DNA of 64,000 nt from an uncultured Thiohalocapsa sp. (GTDB taxonomy: Bacteria > Pseudomonadota > Gammaproteobacteria > Chromatiales > Chromatiaceae). Positions 1-7,548 of the stretch are shown here, piece by piece (within the stretch, counting starts at the first letter, position 1; each line of letters opens with the position of its first letter). Location: the NCBI RefSeq assembly GCF_913063425.1, contig NZ_CAJXYK010000009.1:1-64000 (forward strand). The letters are read 5' to 3'. Under the pieces are notes generated by a model, which was not told the DNA's origin, made no database searches, and saw only the letters and a program-made list of their open reading frames with translations. The position numbers and the translations under genes are program-made.

Positions 1-165
1 CGGGAGACCATCGACGCCGTGCCGCAACAGCATCCGTTCGCGCTGCGCTACACGGCCGTGCAGCCCATCGAGTGGGAAACCTGTTCCCGCGTGTTGGACG
101 CCGGTGAGCGCCGCGCACGGCTCCGCGGCGCCTGGGCCGGCACGGGCAAGGTCAAGGGCGCTTGA
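1..165 (+). CDS. C-terminal end of an unidentified protein (5' partial)
   Basis: Frame 1 is open from the first base to a TGA at 163-165, giving 54 residues that end in GTGKVKGA. The start lies outside the window. The tail is rich in Arg, Gly and Ala and shows no motif I recognise. It runs in the same direction as the amidohydrolase gene at 920, but a minus-strand gene lies between them. Confidence 0.5.
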   Translation, partial: RETIDAVPQQHPFALRYTAVQPIEWETCSRVLDAGERRARLRGAWAGTGKVKGA

Positions 166-261
166 GGGCCGGTTGGGGTCAGCACGCCACCTGCGCACCG
201 AGGCTCATCATCCGGGGCTGTCGGGCTCTGGAGCAGGGCGCCAGTGGCGCGGGCTTCCGGC

Positions 262-660
262 TCAGGACGCCGTGCCGAGGTTGGCGTCCGCCGCGGCAAG
301 CCGCTCGAGCCCGGCGCGCCAGTCCTCCACGAACAGCTCGATGGACTCGATAAAGTCCGGATCGTGCTCGGTGCGGTTGATGGTGCAGTGCACGACCATG
401 GGCGCTGGGGTGTCGGTGCCGGCGGTGACCGTCCAGGCGAGCGCGTTGGGGCAGCGTGGGAGCGTGAAGCGCACGCCGCCGCGGATGGGCTCCCGATGTA
501 CCCGGAACTGGCCCCACAGGCACCAGATCTCGCCGGTGTCGCCGTCGGCGCACAGCACCTTGTCGATGGCGCCGCAATGCCCGGCGAGGGTGTCGATGGT
601 GAGGTGCTGCTGGAGCTGGGCCTCGGTGGCCCGCGCGGTGGTTGTCGCGAAGAATTCCAT
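262..660 (-). CDS. Conserved-looking hypothetical protein, 132 aa
   Basis: This 132-residue ORF starts at an ATG (658-660) preceded by an AGGACAG ribosome-binding site. It has no signal peptide or membrane segment and a balanced composition, with scattered Cys and Trp (IWCLWGQF, residues 45-52) and an acidic C-terminal helix. Codon use looks like that of a real gene, unlike the overlapping longer antisense frames. I cannot assign a family or function. It stands alone between the gene tail at 165 and the amidohydrolase at 920. Confidence 0.6.
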   Translation of the reverse strand: MEFFATTTARATEAQLQQHLTIDTLAGHCGAIDKVLCADGDTGEIWCLWGQFRVHREPIRGGVRFTLPRCPNALAWTVTAGTDTPAPMVVHCTINRTEHDPDFIESIELFVEDWRAGLERLAAADANLGTAS

Positions 661-919
661 CTGTCCTGCCTGCGGTCGGTGATGCTGGTTTTGGTCGTGA
701 GGTAAGGTCCGGCGCGAGGGACCGTGAACCTAGTCTCCCTTCAGGTCCGCGGCGGCACGCCACGGGACTGCGCATCGCACAGCCCGTGCCCGCGGGCCGC
801 TCCAGCAGGCGTCTGCCGCGACGGCTGGATGCCTGGCGGGTTCGACGCGATGCCGGTCTGCGCCTATGCTGGCACCTCCGCCGCTCGCTGACACCCCTCG
901 CCGACCCTGGGAGACGCCG

Positions 920-2818
920 ATGTTCCGATTCACCATGGCCGCCGCCCTGCTGCTGGCGAGCGCCTGCACCTTCGCGCAAACCGCGGAGCGCATCTGGTCC
1001 GGCGGTCCCATCCTGACCATGAACGATGCGGCGATGCGCGCCGAGGCCATTGCCGAGCAGGACGGCCGGATCATTGCGGTGGGCAGCAGCGAGGCGGTGA
1101 TGCAGCTGCGCGGGCCGGACACGCGGCTGATTGATCTCAACGGGCGTGCGCTGCTGCCGGGCTTCGTGGATGCCCACGGCCACGTGATGATGGGCGGGCT
1201 GCAGGCGCTCTCGGCCAATCTGCTGGCCCCGCCCGATGGTGAGGTGACGGACATCGCCTCGCTCCAGCAGGTGCTGCGGGACTGGGTGGCGGCCAACCAG
1301 GCGGCGGTGGACAGGGCAAAGCTGATCATCGGCTTCGGCTACGACAACGCCCAGCTCGCGGAGCTGCGCCATCCCACCCGCGACGACCTGGATGCCGTCT
1401 CCAGTGACTATCCCATGCTGATCATCCATCAGTCCGGCCATCTCGCGGTGCTGAACAGCAAGGCGCTGGAGGTCGCCGGGATCTCCGCGGCCAGCAAGGA
1501 CCCGGAGGGCGGTGTCATCCGCCGCCGCGCCGGCAGCGACGAGCCCAACGGCGTGCTGGAGGAGCTGGCCATGTTCAGCGCCCTGTTCAGGATCCTGCCC
1601 GCCATCGGCGCCGAGGGGTTCAAGGCATTCGCGCGCGCGGGCAGCGAGCTCTGGGCGCGCTTCGGCTACACGACGGCGCAGGAGGGCCGGTCCTCGCCGG
1701 ACACCGTGCGCATCATGCGGGAGGTCGCCGCGGAGGGCGGCTTCGCCATCGATGTCGTGACCTACCCGGACGTGCTCATCGACCGCGATTTCATCAAGGA
1801 CGGCGTCAGCTCCGGGTACCACCAGCGCCTGCGCATCGGCGGCGCGAAGCTCACCATCGACGGCAGCCCGCAGGGCTTCACCGCCTGGCGCGACGCGCCG
1901 TACTACAGGCCGGTGGGCGACTATCCGCCGGGCTACTCGGGGTACGCGGCGGCCACCGCGGAGCAGGTCTTCGACGCCGCGCTCTGGGCCGCGGACAACG
2001 AGATCCAGCTCATCACCCACGCCAACGGCGAGCGCGCGATGGACCTCCTCATCGCCGCCCAGCGCGCCGCCGCGGCCCGGCATCCCGACGCCGCCGAGCT
2101 GCGCCCGGCGCTGATTCACGGCCAGTTCGTGCGGGCCGATCAGCTCGACGACTTCAAGGCGCTGGGGGTCATCCCGTCGCTGTTCCCGATGCACACCTTC
2201 TACTGGGGCGACTGGCACCTGGAGCACACCGTCGGCCCCGACAAAGGGCAGAACATCTCGCCCACGGGCTGGGTGCTGGCGCGCGACATGATCTTCACCA
2301 GCCATCATGACGCCCCGGTCGCCTTCCCCAACTCCATGCGCGTGCTGGACGCCACCGTCACCCGCCAGGCGCGGGGGTCGGGTGTGGTGGTCGGGCCCGA
2401 GCATCGGGTGGACGTGATCACAGCGCTGAAGGCCATGACCCTCTGGCCCGCGTACCAGCACTTTGAGGAGGCGACCAAGGGCTCACTGGAGGTGGGCAAG
2501 CTCGCCGACTTCGTGATTCTCTCCGCGGACCCCACCGCGGTGGACCCGGAGACCCTGGACACACTCAAGGTCACGGAGACGGTCAAGGAGGGCCGCACCG
2601 TCTTCCGGCTCGACGCCGAGGCCGCGGGGGCGGCGGAGAATCCGGGCTTCACCCGCGCCATGGCGGCGCTCGCGGGCGCGAGCCACGCGCCGCGCATGAT
2701 CCGACCGAGCGCCTGGTCCCGCGTGCTTGCACGACAGCAGACCGCGGTGACCACCGCCTGCCTGTCCGATCTCTTCCTCGCCCTCTCCGACGGCATGGCC
2801 TCGGCGCCGGGGCGCTGA
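920..2818 (+). CDS. Secreted amidohydrolase, YtcJ-like (Amidohydro_3)
   Basis: 632 residues. I chose the ATG at 920 rather than the upstream in-frame ATG at 866 because it opens a clear signal peptide (MFRFTMAAALLLASACTFAQ), so the protein is probably exported to the periplasm. The metal-dependent TIM-barrel hydrolase signature follows in order: FVDAHGHVM for the first metal ligands, HQSGHLAVLN, ITHANGERAMD and LIHGQFVRAD for mid-barrel histidines, and FTSHHDAPV near the C-terminus. This order matches the YtcJ branch of the amidohydrolase superfamily. Known members act on amide or N-acyl bonds of small molecules; the substrate cannot be read from the sequence. The gene stands alone and ends 64 bases before the truncated jetA. 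Confidence 0.88.
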   Translation: MFRFTMAAALLLASACTFAQTAERIWSGGPILTMNDAAMRAEAIAEQDGRIIAVGSSEAVMQLRGPDTRLIDLNGRALLPGFVDAHGHVMMGGLQALSANLLAPPDGEVTDIASLQQVLRDWVAANQAAVDRAKLIIGFGYDNAQLAELRHPTRDDLDAVSSDYPMLIIHQSGHLAVLNSKALEVAGISAASKDPEGGVIRRRAGSDEPNGVLEELAMFSALFRILPAIGAEGFKAFARAGSELWARFGYTTAQEGRSSPDTVRIMREVAAEGGFAIDVVTYPDVLIDRDFIKDGVSSGYHQRLRIGGAKLTIDGSPQGFTAWRDAPYYRPVGDYPPGYSGYAAATAEQVFDAALWAADNEIQLITHANGERAMDLLIAAQRAAAARHPDAAELRPALIHGQFVRADQLDDFKALGVIPSLFPMHTFYWGDWHLEHTVGPDKGQNISPTGWVLARDMIFTSHHDAPVAFPNSMRVLDATVTRQARGSGVVVGPEHRVDVITALKAMTLWPAYQHFEEATKGSLEVGKLADFVILSADPTAVDPETLDTLKVTETVKEGRTVFRLDAEAAGAAENPGFTRAMAALAGASHAPRMIRPSAWSRVLARQQTAVTTACLSDLFLALSDGMASAPGR

Positions 2819-2882
2819 AGCATCCGGGGGTCGTTGCCGGCTGCCCGGCGGCCGGGTGCTCGTCCCGACGGCCGGGGACTGA

Positions 2883-4187
2883 CCTGACCCGCGGGCTGCG
2901 GGCTGCGCCTATCTGGCGGACTGGCTCGCGGCGGGCTGGCTGGAGCGCAGCCTGTCCGCCGACGGCGAGGAGGCGTACGAGGCCAGCGCCGCGGCGGCGC
3001 AGGCGATCCGCTTCGCGCAGGAGCTCACCGCCCAGCGCACCGTGGCCACCGAGAGCCGTCTGGGGCTCGTCATCGGTCAGCTGGCGCAGCTCGCCGAGGA
3101 GACCGAGCCGGACCCGGAGGTCCGCGCCCGCCGGCTGCTGCGCGAGCGCGAGCGCATCGACGCCCGCATCGCCGCCGTGCGCGCCGGCCGTCTGGAGCCG
3201 CTGCCGGCGGACCGCGCCCTGGAGCGCCTGCGTGAGATCCTGAGCCTGAGCGGCGAGCTGGCCTCCGACTTCCGCCGTGTGCGCGATGACTTTCGCACCC
3301 TGAACCGGGAGCTGCGCGAGCGCATCGTCGACAACGACGGCAGCCGTGGCGAGGTGCTGGATGCCGTCTTCGCCGACGTCGACCTCATCGCCGACAGCGA
3401 CGCCGGCAAGACCTTCCGCGCCTTCTGGCGGCTGCTGACGGACCCGCAGCAGAGCGGCGAGCTGGAGGCGGCGCTGGAGGCGGTGCTCCAGCGGGACTTC
3501 GCCGGGCGGCTCGGCCGCCGCGAGCGCCGTGACCTGTCCGGCCTCACCGGGACCCTGCTGGAGCGCGGCGGCGAGGTGCACGACGTGCTGTATCAGTTCG
3601 CCCGCGGCCTGAAGCAGTTCGTGCAGAGCCGCGAGTACCGCGAGCAGCGGCGCATGAGCCAGCTGGTGAAGACCGCCCAGCGCCGCTCCCTGGCGCTCAA
3701 AGAGCGGCTGCGCCCGCAGCAGGCCATCGGCCGGGATCTCACCCTCTCCAGCGCGCGGCTGCGCTCCGTCGCGCAGCTGCGCCTGCACGACCCGAGCCTG
3801 GATGCGGTGGACGCCGGCATCGGCGATGCGGCGGAGTCCGTCATCGGCCTGGACGCCATCGCCGAGCTGGTGGCCCAGTCCGAGATCGACTTCCGCACGC
3901 TGGAAGAGCACATCGCCGAGCTACTCGCCGCCCGCGGCCAGGTCACCGTCGCCGAGCTGCTGCGCGCGTACCCGGCCGGGCAGGGCCTCGGCACCGTCGT
4001 CGGCTACCTGGCGCTCGGCCTGCGCGACGGCATCGTCGCCGAGGGGACCGACCGGGTGAGCTGGCTGGGGCGGGACGGCGTCGAGCGCTCGGCGCGGATT
4101 CCGCGGGTCTATTTCGTCGGCGGCGCCGATGGCCGATCAGCCCACGCGGACGAACCCCAAGGGCAGGCCTCCCGCGGGAACGGCTGA
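2883..4187 (+). pseudogene. jetA: jetA (DUF3375, MukF-like kleisin of Wadjet), 5'-truncated
   Basis: The frame is open from just after a TGA at 2880-2882. It resembles DUF3375/JetA from about 2907 (AYLADWLAAGWLERSL) to the C-terminal RSARIPRVYFVG. The first usable start codon is the GTG at 3042, which would give 381 residues. The family normally has about 80-100 further residues before this point, and nothing resembling them lies upstream, where the amidohydrolase ends at 2818. I infer a deletion of the jetA 5' end and probable loss of function, although a short product from GTG 3042 is possible. JetA is the kleisin subunit that bridges JetC (SMC-like) heads and binds JetB in the Wadjet anti-plasmid complex. 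Its usual neighbour jetB is about 7.9 kb downstream. Confidence 0.85.
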
Positions 4188-4306
4188 AGACAGACAGCCC
4201 CTTGATCGAGGCTGTCGGCGCATGCTCGTGCGGCGCCGTCACGCAAGACAGCAGGTCGTTGCGGACATCGATACAATTCGTCGATGCCACCGCAAAATTG
4301 TCAAGC

Positions 4307-5494
4307 ATGTGGATTGAAAGAGAAATTTCGTCCGAGCTCACCGAGCTTGCCCGGCGCCATCCCGTGCTGGTGCTGACGGCTTCCCGCCAGGTGGGGAAGA
4401 CCTCGCTGCTGGAGCGACTGTTCACCGGGCACCGCTACGTGACGCTGGACCTGGCCTCCAACGCCGAGATGGCGGAGTCGCGGCCGGCCGAGTTTCTCCG
4501 CCTGCATCCGCCACCGTTGCTTGTGGACGAGGTCCAATATGCACCGGGCTTCTTACGCGACATCAAGACCACGGTCGACGCCCGGCGCGGCGAGAACGGC
4601 CTGTTCGTGCTCACCGGCTCGCAGAACTTCCTATTGATGGAGCGTGTGGCCGACAGCCTGGCTGGACGGGCTGCGGTGATCCCGTTCCTTGGACTGTCCG
4701 CCCGCGAATGGGCCGCATCCCGGCAGCCGCCGTCGGCGGACGACTGGATGGATTTCCTTTGGCGCGGCGCCTTCCCCGCCCTGTGGGCCGCCGGGAAGGA
4801 TTCGCCCGGGCGCGACCGCTGGTACCAGGGCTATGTCGCCACCTATCTGGAACGGGATGTCCGCAGCCTGGCGAATGTCGGCAATCTGCGCGATTTCGAG
4901 CGCCTGCTGCGGGCCGCCGCCGCCCGTTGCGCGCAGACCCTGAACATGTCGGAGCTGGCGCGCGACGTCGGCGTGTCTCCATCCACCGCCCGCCAGTGGA
5001 TCGGCGTGCTGGAGGCGTCCAACCAGGTCCTGCTGCTGGAGCCCTACCACCGCTCCCTCGGCAAGCGCCTCGCCAAGTCGCCGAAGCTCTATTTTACCGA
5101 CACCGGTCTCGCCAGCTTCCTGATGGGCTTCCAGTCCGCCGATGCGCTGCGCGGCAGCCCGCTGGCCGGGGCACTCTGGGAGAACTACGTCATCGTCCAA
5201 TGGCTGCGCTGGCGCGACTGGACGCAGCCGGCGGCGGCGCTCTGGTATTGGCGTAACCAGAGCGGCGACGAAGTGGACCTCCTCATCGAGCACAACGCCC
5301 GTCTCTATCCGGTCGAATGCAAGCTCGCCGAGCGCCCCGGCGGCCATGCCACACGGGGCATCCAGCGCCTACGCCAGCTCTACGGCGACAGTGTCGCCCG
5401 CGCCTTCATCGCCTGCACCACCGAGACCCCCTTCGACATCGCCCCCGGCATTACCGCCGTCAACGGCTGGCAGACTTGGGCGCTCGATGATTGA
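4307..5494 (+). CDS. AAA_14/DUF4143-family ATPase
   Basis: 395 residues from ATG 4307; the frame extends upstream, but MWIEREISSEL is the usual start of this family. Walker A is SRQVGKTS, near residue 25, and Walker B is PLLVDEVQYAP. The sensor-like segment LTGSQNF follows, then a winged-helix section (VGVSPSTARQW) and a C-terminal DUF4143 domain with a PD-(D/E)XK-like arrangement (GDEVDLLIE, PVECKLAE). Such proteins are common next to toxin-antitoxin and defence genes, but their biochemical role is unsettled. It sits directly after jetA, where jetB would be expected, and so marks the start of the inserted segment. Confidence 0.9.
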   Translation: MWIEREISSELTELARRHPVLVLTASRQVGKTSLLERLFTGHRYVTLDLASNAEMAESRPAEFLRLHPPPLLVDEVQYAPGFLRDIKTTVDARRGENGLFVLTGSQNFLLMERVADSLAGRAAVIPFLGLSAREWAASRQPPSADDWMDFLWRGAFPALWAAGKDSPGRDRWYQGYVATYLERDVRSLANVGNLRDFERLLRAAAARCAQTLNMSELARDVGVSPSTARQWIGVLEASNQVLLLEPYHRSLGKRLAKSPKLYFTDTGLASFLMGFQSADALRGSPLAGALWENYVIVQWLRWRDWTQPAAALWYWRNQSGDEVDLLIEHNARLYPVECKLAERPGGHATRGIQRLRQLYGDSVARAFIACTTETPFDIAPGITAVNGWQTWALDD

Positions 5495-5582
5495 GGTGGT
5501 GCCACGACGACATGCGAGACCGGCGCCCCCGCGCGCGTTTCCGTCCGAAACCGTCACACGCTGACTCACCAAGCATCATCCG

Positions 5583-5924
5583 ATGACCAGTCCGGACAAC
5601 GCCAAGACCCAACCGACCTCCCCAAAGGCCGCAAAGCCTGGCGACGACGCCCACCACCGCTCCGTCGGCAGGCGCCTTGCGCCCAACCTCGCTCAACGCG
5701 CCCGCACCGCGACTGGCCCCACGCCGGAGGAGATCGAATGGATCCGCGCCATGTCCAACTATCGCACCCGCGTCCCCAAAGGCGTCTTCCGCTACCGCTC
5801 CCACGAGGAAGCCAACGCCGACTGGGAGCGCTGGCATGCTGAGCTGGTTGTGGAGACTGCTCGGCAGCGGGAAAGCGACCCGGAGCGCGCTGCCCGACGG
5901 CGTCAGCCTGGAGCTTGCCGATGA
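5583..5924 (+). CDS. Small hypothetical protein, possible antitoxin-like partner
   Basis: 113 residues with a low-complexity N-terminus and a better-defined core (RVPKGVFRYRSHEEANADWE) rich in charged and aromatic residues. It overlaps the start of the degenerate nucleotidyltransferase-like frame at 5836 by 89 bases. Short proteins with a similar core often precede a nucleotidyltransferase gene in toxin-antitoxin-like pairs, so I infer it is the surviving partner of such a pair. The last 25 or so residues read out of the neighbour's frame and may not be native. Confidence 0.4.
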   Translation: MTSPDNAKTQPTSPKAAKPGDDAHHRSVGRRLAPNLAQRARTATGPTPEEIEWIRAMSNYRTRVPKGVFRYRSHEEANADWERWHAELVVETARQRESDPERAARRRQPGACR

Positions 5925-6147
5925 AGCCGACCCGTTCGAGGGCGATCACCTGCACCGCGTCCGCCTCACAGGTATTCCATTCAAGGAGCCCGCGCCGCAC
6001 ATCGTCCGGCTCGACCTCGGCGGCGAGCAAGTGTCCGCGCTGGACCTTGAGGGGCTGCTCAAGACCAAGGAAGGGCTGCGGCCGAAGGATTAGGCAGACG
6101 CGGCGGTGCTGCGGCGGGCATTGGAGGCGCCGCGACGGCGGGATTGA
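5836..6147 (+). pseudogene. Degenerate nucleotidyltransferase-like gene with in-frame TAG
   Basis: The frame opening at ATG 5836 reads to a TAG at 6091-6093 and ends ALDLEGLLKTKEGLRPKD. Translation past the TAG continues in the same frame as ADAAVLRRALEAPRRRD to a TGA at 6145-6147. In nucleotidyltransferase-like toxin partners this C-terminal element normally runs through as LRPKDxADAxVLxxAL, so the TAG most simply replaces a sense codon, for example CAG. The N-terminal catalytic motif is not recognisable. Family assignment is tentative; the broken state is clearer than the function. Confidence 0.45.
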
Positions 6148-6165
6148 GCCCGGACTGCTGCGACC

Positions 6166-6270
6166 GAGCAGGAGACCATCGCCGACGACCCGCAGCTCAG
6201 CCGTGAAGACCTCCGCGCCGCGATCACCTGCAGTGCGGAAACGGCGCGCGAGCCTGTCATCCCGATCGAG
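6166..6270 (+). pseudogene. DUF433-type antitoxin remnant (C-terminal fragment)
   Basis: A frame without a start codon encodes TIADDPQLSREDLRAAI and then AREPVIPIE. This matches the C-terminal helix pattern of DUF433 antitoxins (ILxDYPxLxxEDIxAAL...A). There is no N-terminal half and no intact toxin after it. It is a scrap of a second DUF433/DUF5615 module; an intact antitoxin of this kind lies at 11416-11676. Confidence 0.5.
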
Positions 6271-6398
6271 ACCCGACCGGCGGCACAGCACAGCTCGCGC
6301 TTGACGAGAATATCGGCACCCGACACGGCCTGAGCGAGTTGCGCCCGCGCCACTGGGCCGGATAGCATTCGCTTACCGCGTCTTACCGAGGGCCTGCA

Positions 6399-6668
6399 AT
6401 GGACATCGTCCGGCTTTCCACCAAGGGCCAGATCGTGATTCCGAGCGAGCTGCGTGCCCGCCACCGCTGGGAGCCCGGGACGGAGCTGATCGTCGAGGAA
6501 CAGGGCGACGCCGTGGTGCTGCGTGCCGCCAAGCCCTTTGCGCCGACCCGGATCGAGGACGGCCTCGGCTGCACCGGATACCGGGGCCCCGCCAAGTCCG
6601 TGGCGGAGATGGACGCCGGCATCGACGCCGAGCTGCGGCGACGCTGGCGCGAGGACAAGGGTGCATGA
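6399..6668 (+). CDS. AbrB/SpoVT-type antitoxin
   Basis: 89 residues beginning MDIVRLSTKGQIVIPSELR, the swapped-hairpin AbrB/MazE DNA-binding fold, followed by a short C-terminal tail that would bind the toxin. It overlaps the PIN toxin start by four bases (ATGA at 6665-6668), so the two are translationally coupled. Antitoxins of this type neutralise the toxin and repress their own promoter. The pair looks intact, in contrast to the broken genes around it. Confidence 0.88.
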   Translation: MDIVRLSTKGQIVIPSELRARHRWEPGTELIVEEQGDAVVLRAAKPFAPTRIEDGLGCTGYRGPAKSVAEMDAGIDAELRRRWREDKGA

Positions 6669-7048
6669 TCTCCGTCGATACCAACGTGCTGGTGCGCTAC
6701 GTGACCGCCGACGATCCGGTGCAGTCGCGCCGGGCCGCGGACCTGCTTGGTGGCGCCGATGGGGTCTACGTACCGCCCACCGTGCTGCTGGAGATGGAAT
6801 GGGTCCTGCGGGCGGTCTATGGCCTCGAGCGGAGCGCGGTCCTCACCGCCTTCCGGCAGGTGCTGGGGCTGCCGTCGGTGCATATCGACCGGCCTGCCCT
6901 GATCGCGCTGACCCTGGAACGCTACGAGCGCGGCTTCGACTTCGCCGACGCGCTGCATCTTGCCGGCGCCGGCAACGCCACGCCCCTCTACACCTTCGAC
7001 AAGCGCTTCGCGCGTGTTGCCGCCCGCGAAGGTGTGGCCGCGCTCTGA
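6665..7048 (+). CDS. vapC: PIN-domain ribonuclease toxin (VapC-type)
   Basis: 127 residues. The PIN acidic residues are visible: ISVDTNVLVR near the N-terminus (first Asp), LLEMEWVLR (Glu) and DFADALHLAGA, with a terminal TFDKRFAR. The length and motif order fit a VapC endoribonuclease that cuts tRNA or rRNA when released from its antitoxin. It is coupled to the AbrB-type gene by an ATGA overlap. The cognate RNA target cannot be predicted. Confidence 0.9.
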   Translation: MISVDTNVLVRYVTADDPVQSRRAADLLGGADGVYVPPTVLLEMEWVLRAVYGLERSAVLTAFRQVLGLPSVHIDRPALIALTLERYERGFDFADALHLAGAGNATPLYTFDKRFARVAAREGVAAL

Positions 7049-7186
7049 AGGCGTCGGCCGGTCCATCGCGCTCCCCGGCAACGGCGCTTTGCCGGGCGTG
7101 CGGCACATCTCCCAGGTGCGGCATCGGGCGCTCCCCCACTATCATGAGGGCTCGCCGCAGCCGACAACCGCCCCACGGAGGCGGCC

Positions 7187-7459
7187 ATGGACGCCCAGCA
7201 ACCACCCCTCATCGGCAGCTCCCGCGTCCGCCTCGTAGACGGTCTGCTCGCCCTGGTCGATGAGGTCCAGCAGACCGGCGAGACCCGCTGGGTCTCGCTG
7301 GAGGCCCCATCCGGCTGGGGCAAGACCCGCGTCGCCCAGGCCCTGTACGAGCGCCTCGCCGCCCGCCAGAGCCAGCGCTATTCCCTTGTCGCGAAGCTCC
7401 GCTTCGCGACGCAGGCGACAAAGCTCTGCTTTGCGACGCCAAGATGCCGGCGCCCGTAA
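7187..7459 (+). pseudogene. Truncated P-loop NTPase (N-terminal fragment)
   Basis: Ninety residues starting MDAQQPPLIGSSRVRLVDG. A Walker A motif (APSGWGKTR) lies near residue 45, followed by an amphipathic helix, in the style of NACHT/AAA+ defence NTPases. The coding pattern breaks near 7380, where the first of four palindromic repeats begins (7388). The remaining residues are translated repeat sequence. All downstream ATPase motifs are absent, so this is the 5' stub of a larger gene interrupted or replaced at the repeat cluster. Confidence 0.6.
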
Positions 7460-7521
7460 AGGCCGAAGCGTCGGGAAGCAGAGCTTCCCGACCGGGGTCG
7501 CGAAGCTGGAGCTTCGCGACC
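7388..7521. repeat. Cluster of four palindromic GCGAAGC-type repeats
   Basis: Four hairpin-forming units lie between the NTPase stub and the TIR gene: 7388-7410 (GTCGCGAAG arms), an imperfect one near 7415-7440, 7471-7491 (TCGGGAAGC arms) and 7496-7521. The last has perfect 12-base arms (GGTCGCGAAGCT) around a 2-base loop. They resemble REP/BIME-type extragenic palindromes. The last one ends 28 bases before the ATG of the TIR gene, so it would lie in that gene's leader. Confidence 0.8.
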
Positions 7522-7548
7522 AGAGAAACCGAGGATTGACGATCGCCT

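Noticed and set aside
179-2461. 760-residue minus-strand frame over the amidohydrolase
   Set aside because: Antisense shadow: no start signal, skewed composition, and it covers a gene with clear catalytic motifs.
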